Shown piece by piece: positions 42,526-50,664 of a stretch of DNA of 64,000 nt. The notes under the pieces were generated by a model. That model was not told where the DNA came from. It made no database searches and saw nothing but the letters and a program-made list of their open reading frames with translations. The number at the start of each line of letters is the position of its first letter. The first letter of the stretch is position 1. The DNA lies in assembly GCA_947175195.1 (NCBI GenBank), contig CAMWLQ010000001.1, positions 1 to 64,000 of the forward strand. Reading direction: 5' to 3'. Made by a program: the position numbers and the translations under genes. Source of the DNA: an uncultured Clostridia bacterium (GTDB lineage Bacteria; Bacillota; Clostridia; Christensenellales; Pumilibacteraceae).

Positions 42526-43424
42526 TCGTTATTCCCCCTGCCGTATTTGTCGTACAGCCTGTTGTAGTAATAGTTGGAAAGATGCTGGCGGTACATGGAA
42601 TGGTTGCGTATTTCTATAAGCGCCTGTTGCGGATCGAGCGAGCCCAAAAACGCGTCCATGCGCTCGTACACCGCTTTGTACGTGTCGTCGCGGCGCTGAG
42701 AGGACGCACCGCCCAGGCTGTTTGCCTGCTGCTCCTGACTGAGCGCAGCGGAGTACAAAGAGCTTTCTGTTTTGAGCCTGTCGTTGTCCATAGACGCCTG
42801 CTGGCGTTTGATCTCGTTGTTGTACTCTATAACGTCCTGCATCTTTTGTTCGCGCTCGGCTTTTAGCTCGCTGAGCCGCTTATTCAGCTTGGCGGCGTAC
42901 GTAAGATTAAAATCGTTAAGCGCGTCCTGCAGCTTTTTGTCAACCGACGCTATGTCCGATTCCAGCTTGGCTATGCTGCCTGCGTACTCCCGCGCGACCT
43001 GCGCGGTTTGGTTTAAGTACTCGCGTTCCAGCGCGCCGCGCTCCACCGACGCTATGGACGACCGCGCCAGTCCGCGTCGCACGGCGTCGTTGTCTATTGC
43101 GCGTGCCGCCGCCTCGTACTGCCGCTCAAGCTCCGCCTCCGTGTTCCGCTTGGCGTCCACATACGCGTCGCGCTTGGCGTTGAGCTCTTCCGCCTCCGCC
43201 TCGCTTTTTTGACGAATACTCTTTTCGCCGTCCAAGCGGTAGTCGGCAAGCTCGCTTTCCGCCGATTTGCGCAAAGTAGCATCATCGGGCGCGGTGTAGC
43301 TTTTTTCCTGCAAATAGACCTTTGGCAAAGTCGGCTTGATTGCGGCGGAAGATGTTGTTTCCAGCCGCTCTATTTCCGCAGCCAATTCGTCGCGCGACTC
43401 GTTGATTTTTTTATTGTCTGCCAT
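42522..43424 (-). CDS. Coiled-coil phage protein, possible internal/ejection protein
   Basis: About 300 residues, nearly all alpha-helical and rich in Ala, Glu, Lys, Arg and Gln. There are long heptad stretches about 60-220 and an ordered Tyr-rich C-terminus (SMYRQHLSNYYYNRLYDKYG). It has no signal or membrane segment. The ATG at 43424 is preferred because GAGG is 10 nt upstream; one at 43433 has only a single base between GAGG and the codon. Its place after the needle-like gene is where P22-type phages keep ejection proteins (gp7, gp20, gp16), which are also Ala-rich and helical. This role is inferred from position and composition only. Confidence 0.6.
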   Translation of the reverse strand: MADNKKINESRDELAAEIERLETTSSAAIKPTLPKVYLQEKSYTAPDDATLRKSAESELADYRLDGEKSIRQKSEAEAEELNAKRDAYVDAKRNTEAELERQYEAAARAIDNDAVRRGLARSSIASVERGALEREYLNQTAQVAREYAGSIAKLESDIASVDKKLQDALNDFNLTYAAKLNKRLSELKAEREQKMQDVIEYNNEIKRQQASMDNDRLKTESSLYSAALSQEQQANSLGGASSQRRDDTYKAVYERMDAFLGSLDPQQALIEIRNHSMYRQHLSNYYYNRLYDKYGRGNNE

Positions 43425-43569
43425 ATTGTTCATACCTCGCTTTCAGTAGATTGTAGCGGTACAGCTCATACGCACGCATGATGTTGCGGCAGGTGTCCAG
43501 CCTGCCGTACTTTGCAAGCGGCGAACACGGCGGCTCGGGTTTCTTTACGCTGTCGTTGTCGCACTGCAT
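43411..43569 (-). CDS. Very small phage protein
   Basis: A 52-residue frame starting at an ATG with GGAGG 6 nt upstream. It overlaps the end of the BhlA-like gene by 25 bp and the start of the coiled-coil gene by about 14 bp. The sequence is plausible for a real protein (CNDS-like start, LAKYGRLDTCRNIMRAYELYRYN), with a helical C-terminus. No function is recognised. Overlaps of this sort are usual in phage operons. Confidence 0.5.
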   Translation of the reverse strand: MQCDNDSVKKPEPPCSPLAKYGRLDTCRNIMRAYELYRYNLLKARYEQYGRQ

Positions 43570-43859
43570 TGCCCGCCTCCGCATTGTTGTTGCGCCCGAT
43601 TTGCCGACAAGCGCTTTTTGCGTTCCGCGCCCGCGCACAGGATTTTTACGTCCGTCCTGATTTCGGCTATATCCGCCTTGATTTCCTCGGTATCCGATTT
43701 TACGTCGTCCACCGTTTTGAGCCTGTCGCCCAGCGTGCCTATGATTTTTTTGTAATTGTCCTCGCGGCTGCGGCTGTCGCGCAGCTCGTATACGAGCAGT
43801 CCGCAAAACAGCACCGCAAATATGCCGTTGGCAACTACGAGCGATATTATCTCGTCCAT
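43545..43859 (-). CDS. BhlA/UviB-like holin-associated protein
   Basis: A 104-residue protein with one N-terminal membrane helix (MDEIISLVVANGIFAVLFCG) followed by ELRDSRSREDNYKKIIGTL and a charged coiled coil. This is the layout of the BhlA/UviB family found near phage and bacteriocin lysis genes. GGGAGGGGG precedes the ATG. Together with the phi LC3-like holin the island has two candidate membrane-disrupting proteins. Confidence 0.75.
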   Translation of the reverse strand: MDEIISLVVANGIFAVLFCGLLVYELRDSRSREDNYKKIIGTLGDRLKTVDDVKSDTEEIKADIAEIRTDVKILCAGAERKKRLSANRAQQQCGGGQCSATTTA

Positions 43860-43896
43860 TGTTGCTTTCCCCCTCCCTTTGTTGTCAAACTGTTTT

Positions 43897-44358
43897 TTAT
43901 GAAGTTAAATGAACTAACAACACCGACGCCGACGTTACGGTAGATACAAACAGCTCGGCGTTACCTTCCGGCAACAACAACATTGCCGGCGACGTCACTG
44001 TGCCGAGACTTTTGTTGTTGTACACGACGGGGCGCTTTGCCGTGCTGTCAAAAATAACTATGGCGCAAACGTTACCGTCCGACTTGACTTTTCCAAACGT
44101 AACCGAGCCGCCGGACGCCGTACCGACAATAAACCGATGCGACGAGCTGCTCGAGCCCGATCCCCCGCCGCTATTTATTATTTGTTCGCGCAGGTCGTCA
44201 ACGTCCGCCTCTGTCTTTGCAACTTGTTCGCGCAACGCCTCAATCGCAGCCGTTGCCGTATCGGAGCTTTCCATTTGCTCGCGCAGCTTGTTGCCGAGCG
44301 CGCGTATCGCCGCGGCGTTATCCTCGGTAGCGGTAAGCGCCGTCGTAATCTTGTCCAT
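43897..44358 (-). CDS. Trimeric coiled-coil tail needle/fibre-like protein
   Basis: A 153-residue protein. Residues 1-75 form a heptad coiled coil (IRALGNKLREQMESSD, VAKTEADVDDLREQI). A Gly/Ser hinge (SGGGSGSSSSS) follows, then a beta-rich domain of about 70 residues. The ATG at 44358 has TAGGAGAGGCT directly before it. Position right after the gp10-like hub, and the coiled-coil-plus-tip layout, parallel the P22 gp26 needle that plugs the portal channel. It could also be a short fibre. Confidence 0.6.
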   Translation of the reverse strand: MDKITTALTATEDNAAAIRALGNKLREQMESSDTATAAIEALREQVAKTEADVDDLREQIINSGGGSGSSSSSHRFIVGTASGGSVTFGKVKSDGNVCAIVIFDSTAKRPVVYNNKSLGTVTSPAMLLLPEGNAELFVSTVTSASVLLVHLTS

Positions 44359-44366
44359 AGCCTCTC

Positions 44367-45785
44367 CTAATAAGTATTGTACCTGACGCACAGCGGCGTC
44401 GCGTTTACGGTGTCGCTGTCGGTGTACAACGAAAACGCAAACCTGTGCCCGCTCACGTTCAGTTTGACGCCGTTTGCCGCGGCGCTTTGCACGTTTAGCT
44501 TGCTCCACACTCCGTCGGCGCAAACGCCCAGCTCTATATTGTCGGCACTGCCGCCGTCGGTGTTGTCAAACAGTATCTCCGTCACGTATTTAGCCCTGTC
44601 GGGCGCGGACATATCGGTCACACCGCTTTCCCAGTACGACGGCAGCGGATCGTCAAACCGTGCCGCGCCGCGTTCTATCACGCCGCCCTTGCCGCCTTCG
44701 CAGCACATAAGATAGTCCTCGCCGTTGTACGAACACGCGTTCATAAACCTTATGTCCAGCCCGCGCGAAACGGAGTATTCGCCGCTGCTCAAGTCGTATA
44801 CTATAAGCGCGTTTGTCTTGTACTCGTCCGACGATTCGCAGCCCACGGTCTTGCCGTCGCCAAAGTCCATTTTGCACGCAAGATAGTATTTTCCGTCGTA
44901 GTACGCGCACGCGCAGTTATCGTCGGGCAGGATTGCCGCGGAAATGTCGGTAAGCACTCTTACGCACTCGTAGCCGTCAAACCTGTACAGCCCGTCCGAC
45001 GCAAGGAACATTATGCAATTTCCGCACGTGGTTATGCCCGACGGGAATATGCGCCCCGCAGTGACGAACATATTGACAACCGAAAACTCGGTTTGATCGC
45101 CGTATGCCGTAACGCGGCTTATGCCGTGGTCGCGGAATATGTACAAATAGTTGCCGAACGACACCACCTTGTTCATGTACCCGCGCTCGTCCAAAAGTTC
45201 TATAAATCCGCCGCCGTCTTCGCTTATCTCCCACTGCGTGGGGTCGAGGTTTTTGGAAAAGTACACCTTGGTCTTTTCGTCGCGGCTGGTTACAAACAAA
45301 CGCTCGTAATGTATCGCCATGGACGATATGGCGGGGCTGTTGGCGTATTCTACGTAGCGGTCGCCGTCCCAGGTAATGAGCTTGCGCCCCTCGCACGTCA
45401 AAAGCAGCACGTCCTTGGAATTGACGCGGTAGTTGATAATATCGAGCGGTCCGTACGGCAATCCCGAAACGTATATCTCCTTGTGCTTAAACGCGTCAAA
45501 CCACGCGAGCAAGCCGTTGCTGTACTGGTAAATGTACTGGTCGGCATACTCGCCGTGTTCCTCCGAATACAGCCTGTATATCCAATACCGCTGCGCACCG
45601 ACAGGCACGCACGGATGCTGTTTTACGCCGTACCCTTTTCGCAACACTCCCGACGAAAAATCGAAGTTGTAAAAGGTGCGCGCCGTCCCGAACGGCAGCA
45701 GGCTTCGGTCGTGCTTAAAGTCGGCGGACGCGTACTTTGTCATTTGTTTTTTGTACCGCCTTACGCTCGGCAGCTTAAGTCCCAT
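44367..45785 (-). CDS. Beta-propeller tail hub protein (gp10-like position)
   Basis: 472 residues of repeated beta blades: SKDVLLLTCEGRKLITWDGD, FGNYLYIFRDHGISRV, NCIMFLASDGLYRFDGYE and DGKYYLACKM, each about 45 residues. A C-terminal jelly-roll-like segment follows (NIELGVCADGVWSKLNVQS). Length equals that of P22 gp10, a propeller-containing tail accessory factor, and it likewise sits between a gp4-sized gene and a needle-like gene. I infer a head-to-tail hub or stopper function. Direct sequence homology to gp10 was not established. GAGGTATAGAC precedes the ATG. Confidence 0.65.
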   Translation of the reverse strand: MGLKLPSVRRYKKQMTKYASADFKHDRSLLPFGTARTFYNFDFSSGVLRKGYGVKQHPCVPVGAQRYWIYRLYSEEHGEYADQYIYQYSNGLLAWFDAFKHKEIYVSGLPYGPLDIINYRVNSKDVLLLTCEGRKLITWDGDRYVEYANSPAISSMAIHYERLFVTSRDEKTKVYFSKNLDPTQWEISEDGGGFIELLDERGYMNKVVSFGNYLYIFRDHGISRVTAYGDQTEFSVVNMFVTAGRIFPSGITTCGNCIMFLASDGLYRFDGYECVRVLTDISAAILPDDNCACAYYDGKYYLACKMDFGDGKTVGCESSDEYKTNALIVYDLSSGEYSVSRGLDIRFMNACSYNGEDYLMCCEGGKGGVIERGAARFDDPLPSYWESGVTDMSAPDRAKYVTEILFDNTDGGSADNIELGVCADGVWSKLNVQSAAANGVKLNVSGHRFAFSLYTDSDTVNATPLCVRYNTY

Positions 45786-45798
45786 GTCTATACCTCGC

Positions 45799-46197
45799 TT
45801 ACAAAAATTTGCGCGGGCGCAGCTTTACTCTACGCTTTAACCTCAGCGCAACCGCGTACTCATCGTACCGACTGTCGAAAATTTCCGCCTCATCAAGCCG
45901 CCCACACAAAATACAGTAGTTTCGCGCCACAAGCTGGGCAAGCATTTCCGCGCTTATGCAGTTCGGCATTGACAGCTCTTCGTATGCCGCCCATCCGCTT
46001 GCGCAGCTATCGGAATCGCCCGTCGTGTTTTCGAGCGACGGAAAATCGCGAGCAATCTCCGCCACCGCACTGCTTACCGCGCTTTGCAGCTTTTGTACGC
46101 TCGAATCCTGCGCGTCCTTTTCCTGCGTAACCGCGTCCAAAAGCAGTTTGTCCTGCACCATTACCGCTACGCTTAACGCTAATTGACATCCGTCCAT
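45799..46197 (-). CDS. Putative head-to-tail connector (gp4-like position)
   Basis: A 132-residue helical protein (LALSVAVMVQDKLLLDAVTQ; QKLQSAVSSAVAEIARDF; ISAEMLAQLVARNYCIL) with a basic C-terminus. AAAGGAGGATAAT precedes the ATG. Size, helical content and position between capsid and hub match head-completion adaptors such as P22 gp4 or gp6-type connectors. No specific motif confirms it. Confidence 0.55.
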   Translation of the reverse strand: MDGCQLALSVAVMVQDKLLLDAVTQEKDAQDSSVQKLQSAVSSAVAEIARDFPSLENTTGDSDSCASGWAAYEELSMPNCISAEMLAQLVARNYCILCGRLDEAEIFDSRYDEYAVALRLKRRVKLRPRKFL

Positions 46198-46266
46198 ATT
46201 ATCCTCCTTTCGGGATTGGCAAATAGCAAGCGGGTAGCAACGTTATGCCGCGCCACCCGCATGCCT

Positions 46267-46575
46267 CTACCCAATAGCCGACAAAGCTTTGTTCAGGGCA
46301 GCCTTGCGGCGCTCGGCGTCCAACCGCGCGTTTTCGCGTTCCATGCGCTCCACAATCTCGCGCGCACGCTCGGCGCGCGTGTACAGCACATGCCGCACGG
46401 TGCGCTCGTCCAAGCGGTCGTACGGCAAAACCAAGCACAGCGTGCGAGCGTCCTTTTTGTTGTGGAGCTCGAACTTTCCGGTCTTGTAGTTGAGGAACAC
46501 GAAATACCCGTCGTCTATGCTTTTCAGCCTACGGCACACCCCGAACAAGTCGTCGTCGATTACCCGTCCCGTCAA
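46267..46575 (-). CDS. Small phage protein after the capsid gene
   Basis: A 102-residue protein starting at a TTG that overlaps the capsid stop (TTGA), with AAGGGG about 12 nt upstream. The N-terminal half is beta-rich (GYFVFLNYKTGKFELH) and the C-terminal half a basic coiled coil (ARLDAERRKAALNKALSAIG). The longer in-frame reading inside the capsid gene is discarded. No family is recognised. Translational coupling to the capsid gene suggests a structural or assembly role. Confidence 0.6.
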   Translation of the reverse strand: MTGRVIDDDLFGVCRRLKSIDDGYFVFLNYKTGKFELHNKKDARTLCLVLPYDRLDERTVRHVLYTRAERAREIVERMERENARLDAERRKAALNKALSAIG

Positions 46576-47729
46576 CTGCGCGTTATCCCCTTGAGCACAG
46601 CCTGACCGTTGGGCTTTTGGCAAATGAGATCGCAGTACTTGACAAGTGTCGCCGTGTACGTGGGCTTGCCCTGGTTTTGGCGCAAAATCTTGCCGTTTTC
46701 CGTTTCGAGGAAACGCCAGTCGCAAAGCTGGTGCAGCTTGAACGCCTTGGTATTCAAAAGGTACATGCTGCCCTCCGGCACAAACCTGTCGTATACAAAC
46801 GGTATGCCGTTATACGATAAGGTCTTAAATCCGCCGTCCAGCTCCATGACGTCTATATTGCGCTTGTACGACGACATATAGTCGATGTACGAATACTTGG
46901 CGTCCTGCGAGCACGCGATAAAGTCGACGGTAGAGCCCGCCTCGTTTTCCAGCGCGTCTATAGCCTCCTGAACGACTATTTCGTCTATCGCGCCGCCCAC
47001 GTTCTTGCTGTACGGATTGAGGAAGGGATGAGCGCTCTTTTGCACGCCGTAAATGCTGTCGCCGTTAAACAGCGCGTCTATGCCCGTTATTTCTTTGCCC
47101 TTGGAGCCTTGCACGTACATCTTGTCGCCGTCGGCTATCGTAACCGCGCCGTCCAAAGTCACCTTTTTGTTAGCGCGGTCTACGTACTTGATACGCGCCG
47201 TGCCCTTTTTGGAATCGGCGGAGGAATACACGTCCACCACCAAGCCCTCGATAAGATTCCTTACGGTGTCGCAGGTTGCAACGCTGTTGCCGCCATCAGT
47301 CTTGACCGAGAAGGTCGCAAGCAGCCCGCTGCCGTCGCCGTACAGCATACGACCGAGATTGAACTTGGACGCCGTGAGCAGTCCCTCGAGCTCGGCGTTG
47401 AGAAGATCGGTAAACGCGCCGCTGCCGTCCTTGGACGCGCGAATAGCTTTGTCCGAAATCTCAATTTGACCGTAAAGGTTTTTGAGCGTGGTGACAAACT
47501 GCAAATAGTTGTTGCCGTACGCCGCGGGAAGATCGCCGTCCTCGTCGCCCGCCCCGACGCCGCCGTTGATACCGAATCGCGCCGCAGTGCGTATCTCTTT
47601 ACCCCACACGTCGGCGGTGGTTTGTTCTATCTTGGACAGCAACGGATTTACTCGGGTATTGAGCAAATCGGTCATTGTGCCGAGGTAGACGGTCTTTAAC
47701 GCGTTTTCCGCATTTTGTAATGTTACCAT
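46572..47729 (-). CDS. Phage major capsid protein
   Basis: A 385-residue coat protein of HK97-type fold. An N-terminal helical arm is followed by FVTTLKNLYGQIEISDKAIRASKD (spine region), a flexible E-loop-like Gly-rich part, and a C-terminal A-domain pattern with VVQEAIDALENEAGSTVDFI, DVMELDGGFKTLSYNG and MYLLNTKAFKLHQLCDW. AAGGAGAAAAATC precedes the ATG. It follows the scaffold-like gene and precedes the connector genes, the normal head-gene order. The last codons overlap the next gene's TTG start. Confidence 0.88.
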   Translation of the reverse strand: MVTLQNAENALKTVYLGTMTDLLNTRVNPLLSKIEQTTADVWGKEIRTAARFGINGGVGAGDEDGDLPAAYGNNYLQFVTTLKNLYGQIEISDKAIRASKDGSGAFTDLLNAELEGLLTASKFNLGRMLYGDGSGLLATFSVKTDGGNSVATCDTVRNLIEGLVVDVYSSADSKKGTARIKYVDRANKKVTLDGAVTIADGDKMYVQGSKGKEITGIDALFNGDSIYGVQKSAHPFLNPYSKNVGGAIDEIVVQEAIDALENEAGSTVDFIACSQDAKYSYIDYMSSYKRNIDVMELDGGFKTLSYNGIPFVYDRFVPEGSMYLLNTKAFKLHQLCDWRFLETENGKILRQNQGKPTYTATLVKYCDLICQKPNGQAVLKGITRS

Positions 47730-47750
47730 GATTTTTCTCCTTATTCTTTT

Positions 47751-48299
47751 TTAGTTGCCCTCAAGCAAAGCGTCGGCGAGTCTTTTTGCCTCGGATAGTG
47801 TTCTCGGTCTTTTGGACGGCACTATCACCGCACAGCCGCTCGGCGCCGACGCGGGCTGCGGCCGTATAAGCCGCTGTTTGTAGCTTGCAATGCACGCACT
47901 CATAATTTCGGGAATTGTGCTTAGCACTTCCGCATACTCGCACGCGTTTTGCAAAATTTCGTTCAACACGTCGTCCGCAGTTATGACGGGCGCGGGCGGG
48001 ATATTATCGGCGCTTTTTTCGTCCTTTTCAGCCTCGTGTACGGGCTGATTTATTTCGGGCGTTTGCGCTTGTTGTTCTACGTTATCTCGCTCCGCGTCCG
48101 CCGTTTGCTCGTCGATTTGCTCTTGCGCTTGCGCGCTGTGGTAAAAATCCAGCTCCGCTTGTAACTGTTTAACCAGTTGGCAGCGCTTGGTGAACTCGCT
48201 TTCCAGCGCGTTGTAAGCGGCGAGCAAATCCTCCGCTGTGTTGAACTTGCCTATTTTGGAAACCGATTTTTCGGCTTGCTCCACATTGTTGTCTTGCAT
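47751..48299 (-). CDS. Phage scaffolding-like protein
   Basis: A 182-residue acidic, Gln/Glu-rich protein. The N-terminal KFNTAEDLLAAYNALESEF pattern followed by RCQLVKQLQAEL is common in scaffold-position proteins of clostridial prophages. The middle is disordered and the C-terminus basic, as in scaffolds that bind coat protein by a C-terminal helix. The ATG at 48299 is preferred over 48305, giving 6 nt from GGAG. It sits between portal and capsid. Confidence 0.7.
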   Translation of the reverse strand: MQDNNVEQAEKSVSKIGKFNTAEDLLAAYNALESEFTKRCQLVKQLQAELDFYHSAQAQEQIDEQTADAERDNVEQQAQTPEINQPVHEAEKDEKSADNIPPAPVITADDVLNEILQNACEYAEVLSTIPEIMSACIASYKQRLIRPQPASAPSGCAVIVPSKRPRTLSEAKRLADALLEGN

Positions 48300-48321
48300 A
48301 ATCATCTCCTTAATAATAAAC

Positions 48322-50133
48322 CTATAATTCCGAATTTATCATTGCTTGGTGCTCGCGTATATGTTCTTTCAGCTTGTCCGCCTTTTTGCCGCCGTCGCAC
48401 TCGGTTAGCAAATACTTGATATGGACGTCGGCGTGCAGCTTGTGGTCGTCAAACTCGTTAAGCTCGTACTTGCCGCTTTCGTTTTCCTTTTCCGCGCGCG
48501 ACACGTGCGTGCCGGTAAGATCGAGCGCGCTGTCCCAACCGCCATAGCCGAGCGCGTCCAAAAACCTGTGCTTGGCGGACTCGGACATCTTGCCGTCCTC
48601 GTCGAACAGCAAGCCCATTTTATACAGCTCGAACATCATGTTTTGGCGCATTGCGGGCGTGGACAGCAGCTCGTTGTCGCTGGCAAACACCACGTCGTCG
48701 CTGGATATGTCGGACGCCGACCACTTGACCAGCTCGACCTCGCCGTTACTGCCCACTATGCGCGCAAGCCGCGAGTCCGACCCGAACTGCTTGTACAGCC
48801 TGAGTATGTGCCGCGCAATCTCCCGCGCCGCTATGCGCACGTACTCGGCGGACAGCGACAGCCGCGTGTCGTCCTGCTCGATTAACAGCTGCAACGCCGC
48901 ACCGCTCATATTGGCGGACAGCGCCTCGCTCGATCGCATCACCTCGCTCACTCCGCTCACCTGCGTAAACTCGGAAAGCAGCCGCAGCTCCTCGTTGTCA
49001 AAGCTTGACGGCACCGAGCCCGCGTCCACCATTCGCGGCGGGGTCGCGCCCCTGCGGTACACCAAAATCTTGCCCGGAGATATGCCCTCTTGCTCGAGGT
49101 TGTCTATATCGACCGAGCCGTCCTCCACCGCCATAACACCCATCGCAAGACGGTTGATAAATTCGTGCTTGCGGTTTTTAACGGCGTTGTACGCGCGCTG
49201 AACGGGAATAGACCGTTCCACGATAGACGCGCCGAAAAAACAACCCGCGTTTACAAGCGACACCTGCTTGACGATGGGAATACCGCGCTTGCCGTCAACA
49301 CCGTTTACGTACGGCAGCGGACCGTAGTGGAGCAGCACGCCGTTAGCGACAACGGCGTACTCGCCGTCGGGCTTGTCCGCGCTCGGCACGGTGTAACGCT
49401 CTATCAGTACTGCGCTGCGCTCGGCGCTTTTTACCGACAGCTTGTTCAGCGTGCTGTCCGCCGTAAGCCCGCCGCCCACCGCAACAGCCGACATTGCTAT
49501 CACGTCGTTGTCCTCGGGCTCGACGGTCTTGCCGTATATCCGTTTAAGCTCGTCCACGCTCACCGACCGCGCGCGAATTATCGAGCGGCAGTCGGACACG
49601 TTTTGCGCAAACAGGTTGTCGGGATAAATCTCGAACGGCGAAATCACGTCGGCGGTAACGTCGCCCTCGTATATGCCGTCCCCGATTTTGAGCCCGCCCT
49701 TTTCGTCCCAGCCCACGTAATAAAACGCCGTGCCGCAAATTTCCGACCACATAGTGCCTTCGGTAAGCAGCGCGTCCACGTCCAGCTTGTCGCACGCCGC
49801 GTTCAGTATTTTGGTCGAGCTTTTGGCGGTCTTTACGTCATCGTCGTCCGACGAAAACGGGCGCACGGTAAGCGTGGGGCGCACGGTGTTCAGCTTGGCT
49901 TGGCGTGTTTCAACCAGCGACGAAATGTGATTGAACACCTCGCGCTCCTGCCAGTAATATTCGCGCTCGACGTCGGCTATGTCGCCCGTAGGCAGTGCCG
50001 TGCAGTACTGGTTGCCCATGTAAAAGTTGAGGTTTAGCCGCCACTGCGTTTCGTACGGTCGGCGCGCCTCGGCTGCGGTTTGGTAGTCGCGCGTAACGCT
50101 TTCTATAATATCCTCTCGGAATTCACGTTTCAT
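48322..50133 (-). CDS. Phage portal protein
   Basis: A 603-residue dodecameric-ring portal through which DNA is packaged and ejected. The N-terminus (RPYETQWRLNLNFYMGNQYC) and the FNHISSLVETRQAKL segment match the P22/podovirus-type portal group. The middle has GVSEVMRSSEALSANMSGAALQLL, the channel-helix region of such portals. AGGAGGAGTAA precedes the ATG. It is larger than HK97-type siphovirus portals (about 400), in line with a short-tailed phage. Confidence 0.88.
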   Translation of the reverse strand: MKREFREDIIESVTRDYQTAAEARRPYETQWRLNLNFYMGNQYCTALPTGDIADVEREYYWQEREVFNHISSLVETRQAKLNTVRPTLTVRPFSSDDDDVKTAKSSTKILNAACDKLDVDALLTEGTMWSEICGTAFYYVGWDEKGGLKIGDGIYEGDVTADVISPFEIYPDNLFAQNVSDCRSIIRARSVSVDELKRIYGKTVEPEDNDVIAMSAVAVGGGLTADSTLNKLSVKSAERSAVLIERYTVPSADKPDGEYAVVANGVLLHYGPLPYVNGVDGKRGIPIVKQVSLVNAGCFFGASIVERSIPVQRAYNAVKNRKHEFINRLAMGVMAVEDGSVDIDNLEQEGISPGKILVYRRGATPPRMVDAGSVPSSFDNEELRLLSEFTQVSGVSEVMRSSEALSANMSGAALQLLIEQDDTRLSLSAEYVRIAAREIARHILRLYKQFGSDSRLARIVGSNGEVELVKWSASDISSDDVVFASDNELLSTPAMRQNMMFELYKMGLLFDEDGKMSESAKHRFLDALGYGGWDSALDLTGTHVSRAEKENESGKYELNEFDDHKLHADVHIKYLLTECDGGKKADKLKEHIREHQAMINSEL

Positions 50134-50142
50134 TTACTCCTC

Positions 50143-50355
50143 CTACCATCGCGGCTTTTTGGACTTTTTGGCTGTTTCGATTGACTTAGGTACAACCGTC
50201 GCACCGATTGCCATGTACAGCTCGTCAAGGCATTTGTCGCACGCATAAATGCGACTGCGTATGCCCACGCGATCGAACTTAATCGCCTTTGTCGCGCGGT
50301 TTTTGCACGCGCCCAGCTCGCACCGCACGTGCGTATTACATTCGGTTATTTCCAT
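50143..50355 (-). CDS. Small Cys-rich protein between terminase and portal
   Basis: A 70-residue protein. Cys7, CELGAC and CDKC suggest a small zinc-binding fold. A Lys-rich tail (AKKSKKPRW) follows. GGAGGGAATC precedes the ATG. No family is recognised; its position suggests a packaging or head accessory, but this is a guess. Confidence 0.6.
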   Translation of the reverse strand: MEITECNTHVRCELGACKNRATKAIKFDRVGIRSRIYACDKCLDELYMAIGATVVPKSIETAKKSKKPRW

Positions 50356-50388
50356 GATTCCCTCCGTTTTTTGTGAATAATAAAACGG

Positions 50389-50661
50389 CTATCCGCCGTC
50401 CTTAACACCTAAGTTGTATAACTGCCCGATTAGCCTTTTGCGCTCTTGCTCGAGCTGCTCGTCGGTGAGGTCGGACACGTCCCCGCCGTCTATAATCATC
50501 TTTGCTGCGGTCATATCGGGCGGAACGTCCTTGGTGGTCACTTTGCGCTTGACAAGCTCCAGCGAGCCGTCCACCACCGCGTATTCCTCCACCGTTTCCT
50601 TTGCCTCGTAGCCGCACGCACGCTTAACAACAGCGTCCAAAATCTCGTCGCGCGTTTTCAC
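50389..50661 (-). CDS. Small phage protein following the terminase gene
   Basis: A 90-residue acidic protein starting at GTG 3 bp after the terminase stop, with GGGGGATGTAAAAC upstream. It contains TKDVPPDMTAAKMIIDGG, a segment resembling the C-terminal part of some small terminase or phBC6A51-type proteins (VPPDxxAxKxxL). The DNA-binding N-terminal part of those proteins is missing and it lies after, not before, the large subunit. It is therefore left as an unnamed packaging-region protein. Confidence 0.6.
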   Translation of the reverse strand: MKTRDEILDAVVKRACGYEAKETVEEYAVVDGSLELVKRKVTTKDVPPDMTAAKMIIDGGDVSDLTDEQLEQERKRLIGQLYNLGVKDGG

Positions 50662-50664
50662 GTT

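Noticed and set aside
50389..50661. Call as terminase small subunit
   Set aside because: It shares a VPPD-like segment, but it lacks a DNA-binding domain and lies after the large subunit, so the name is not supported.
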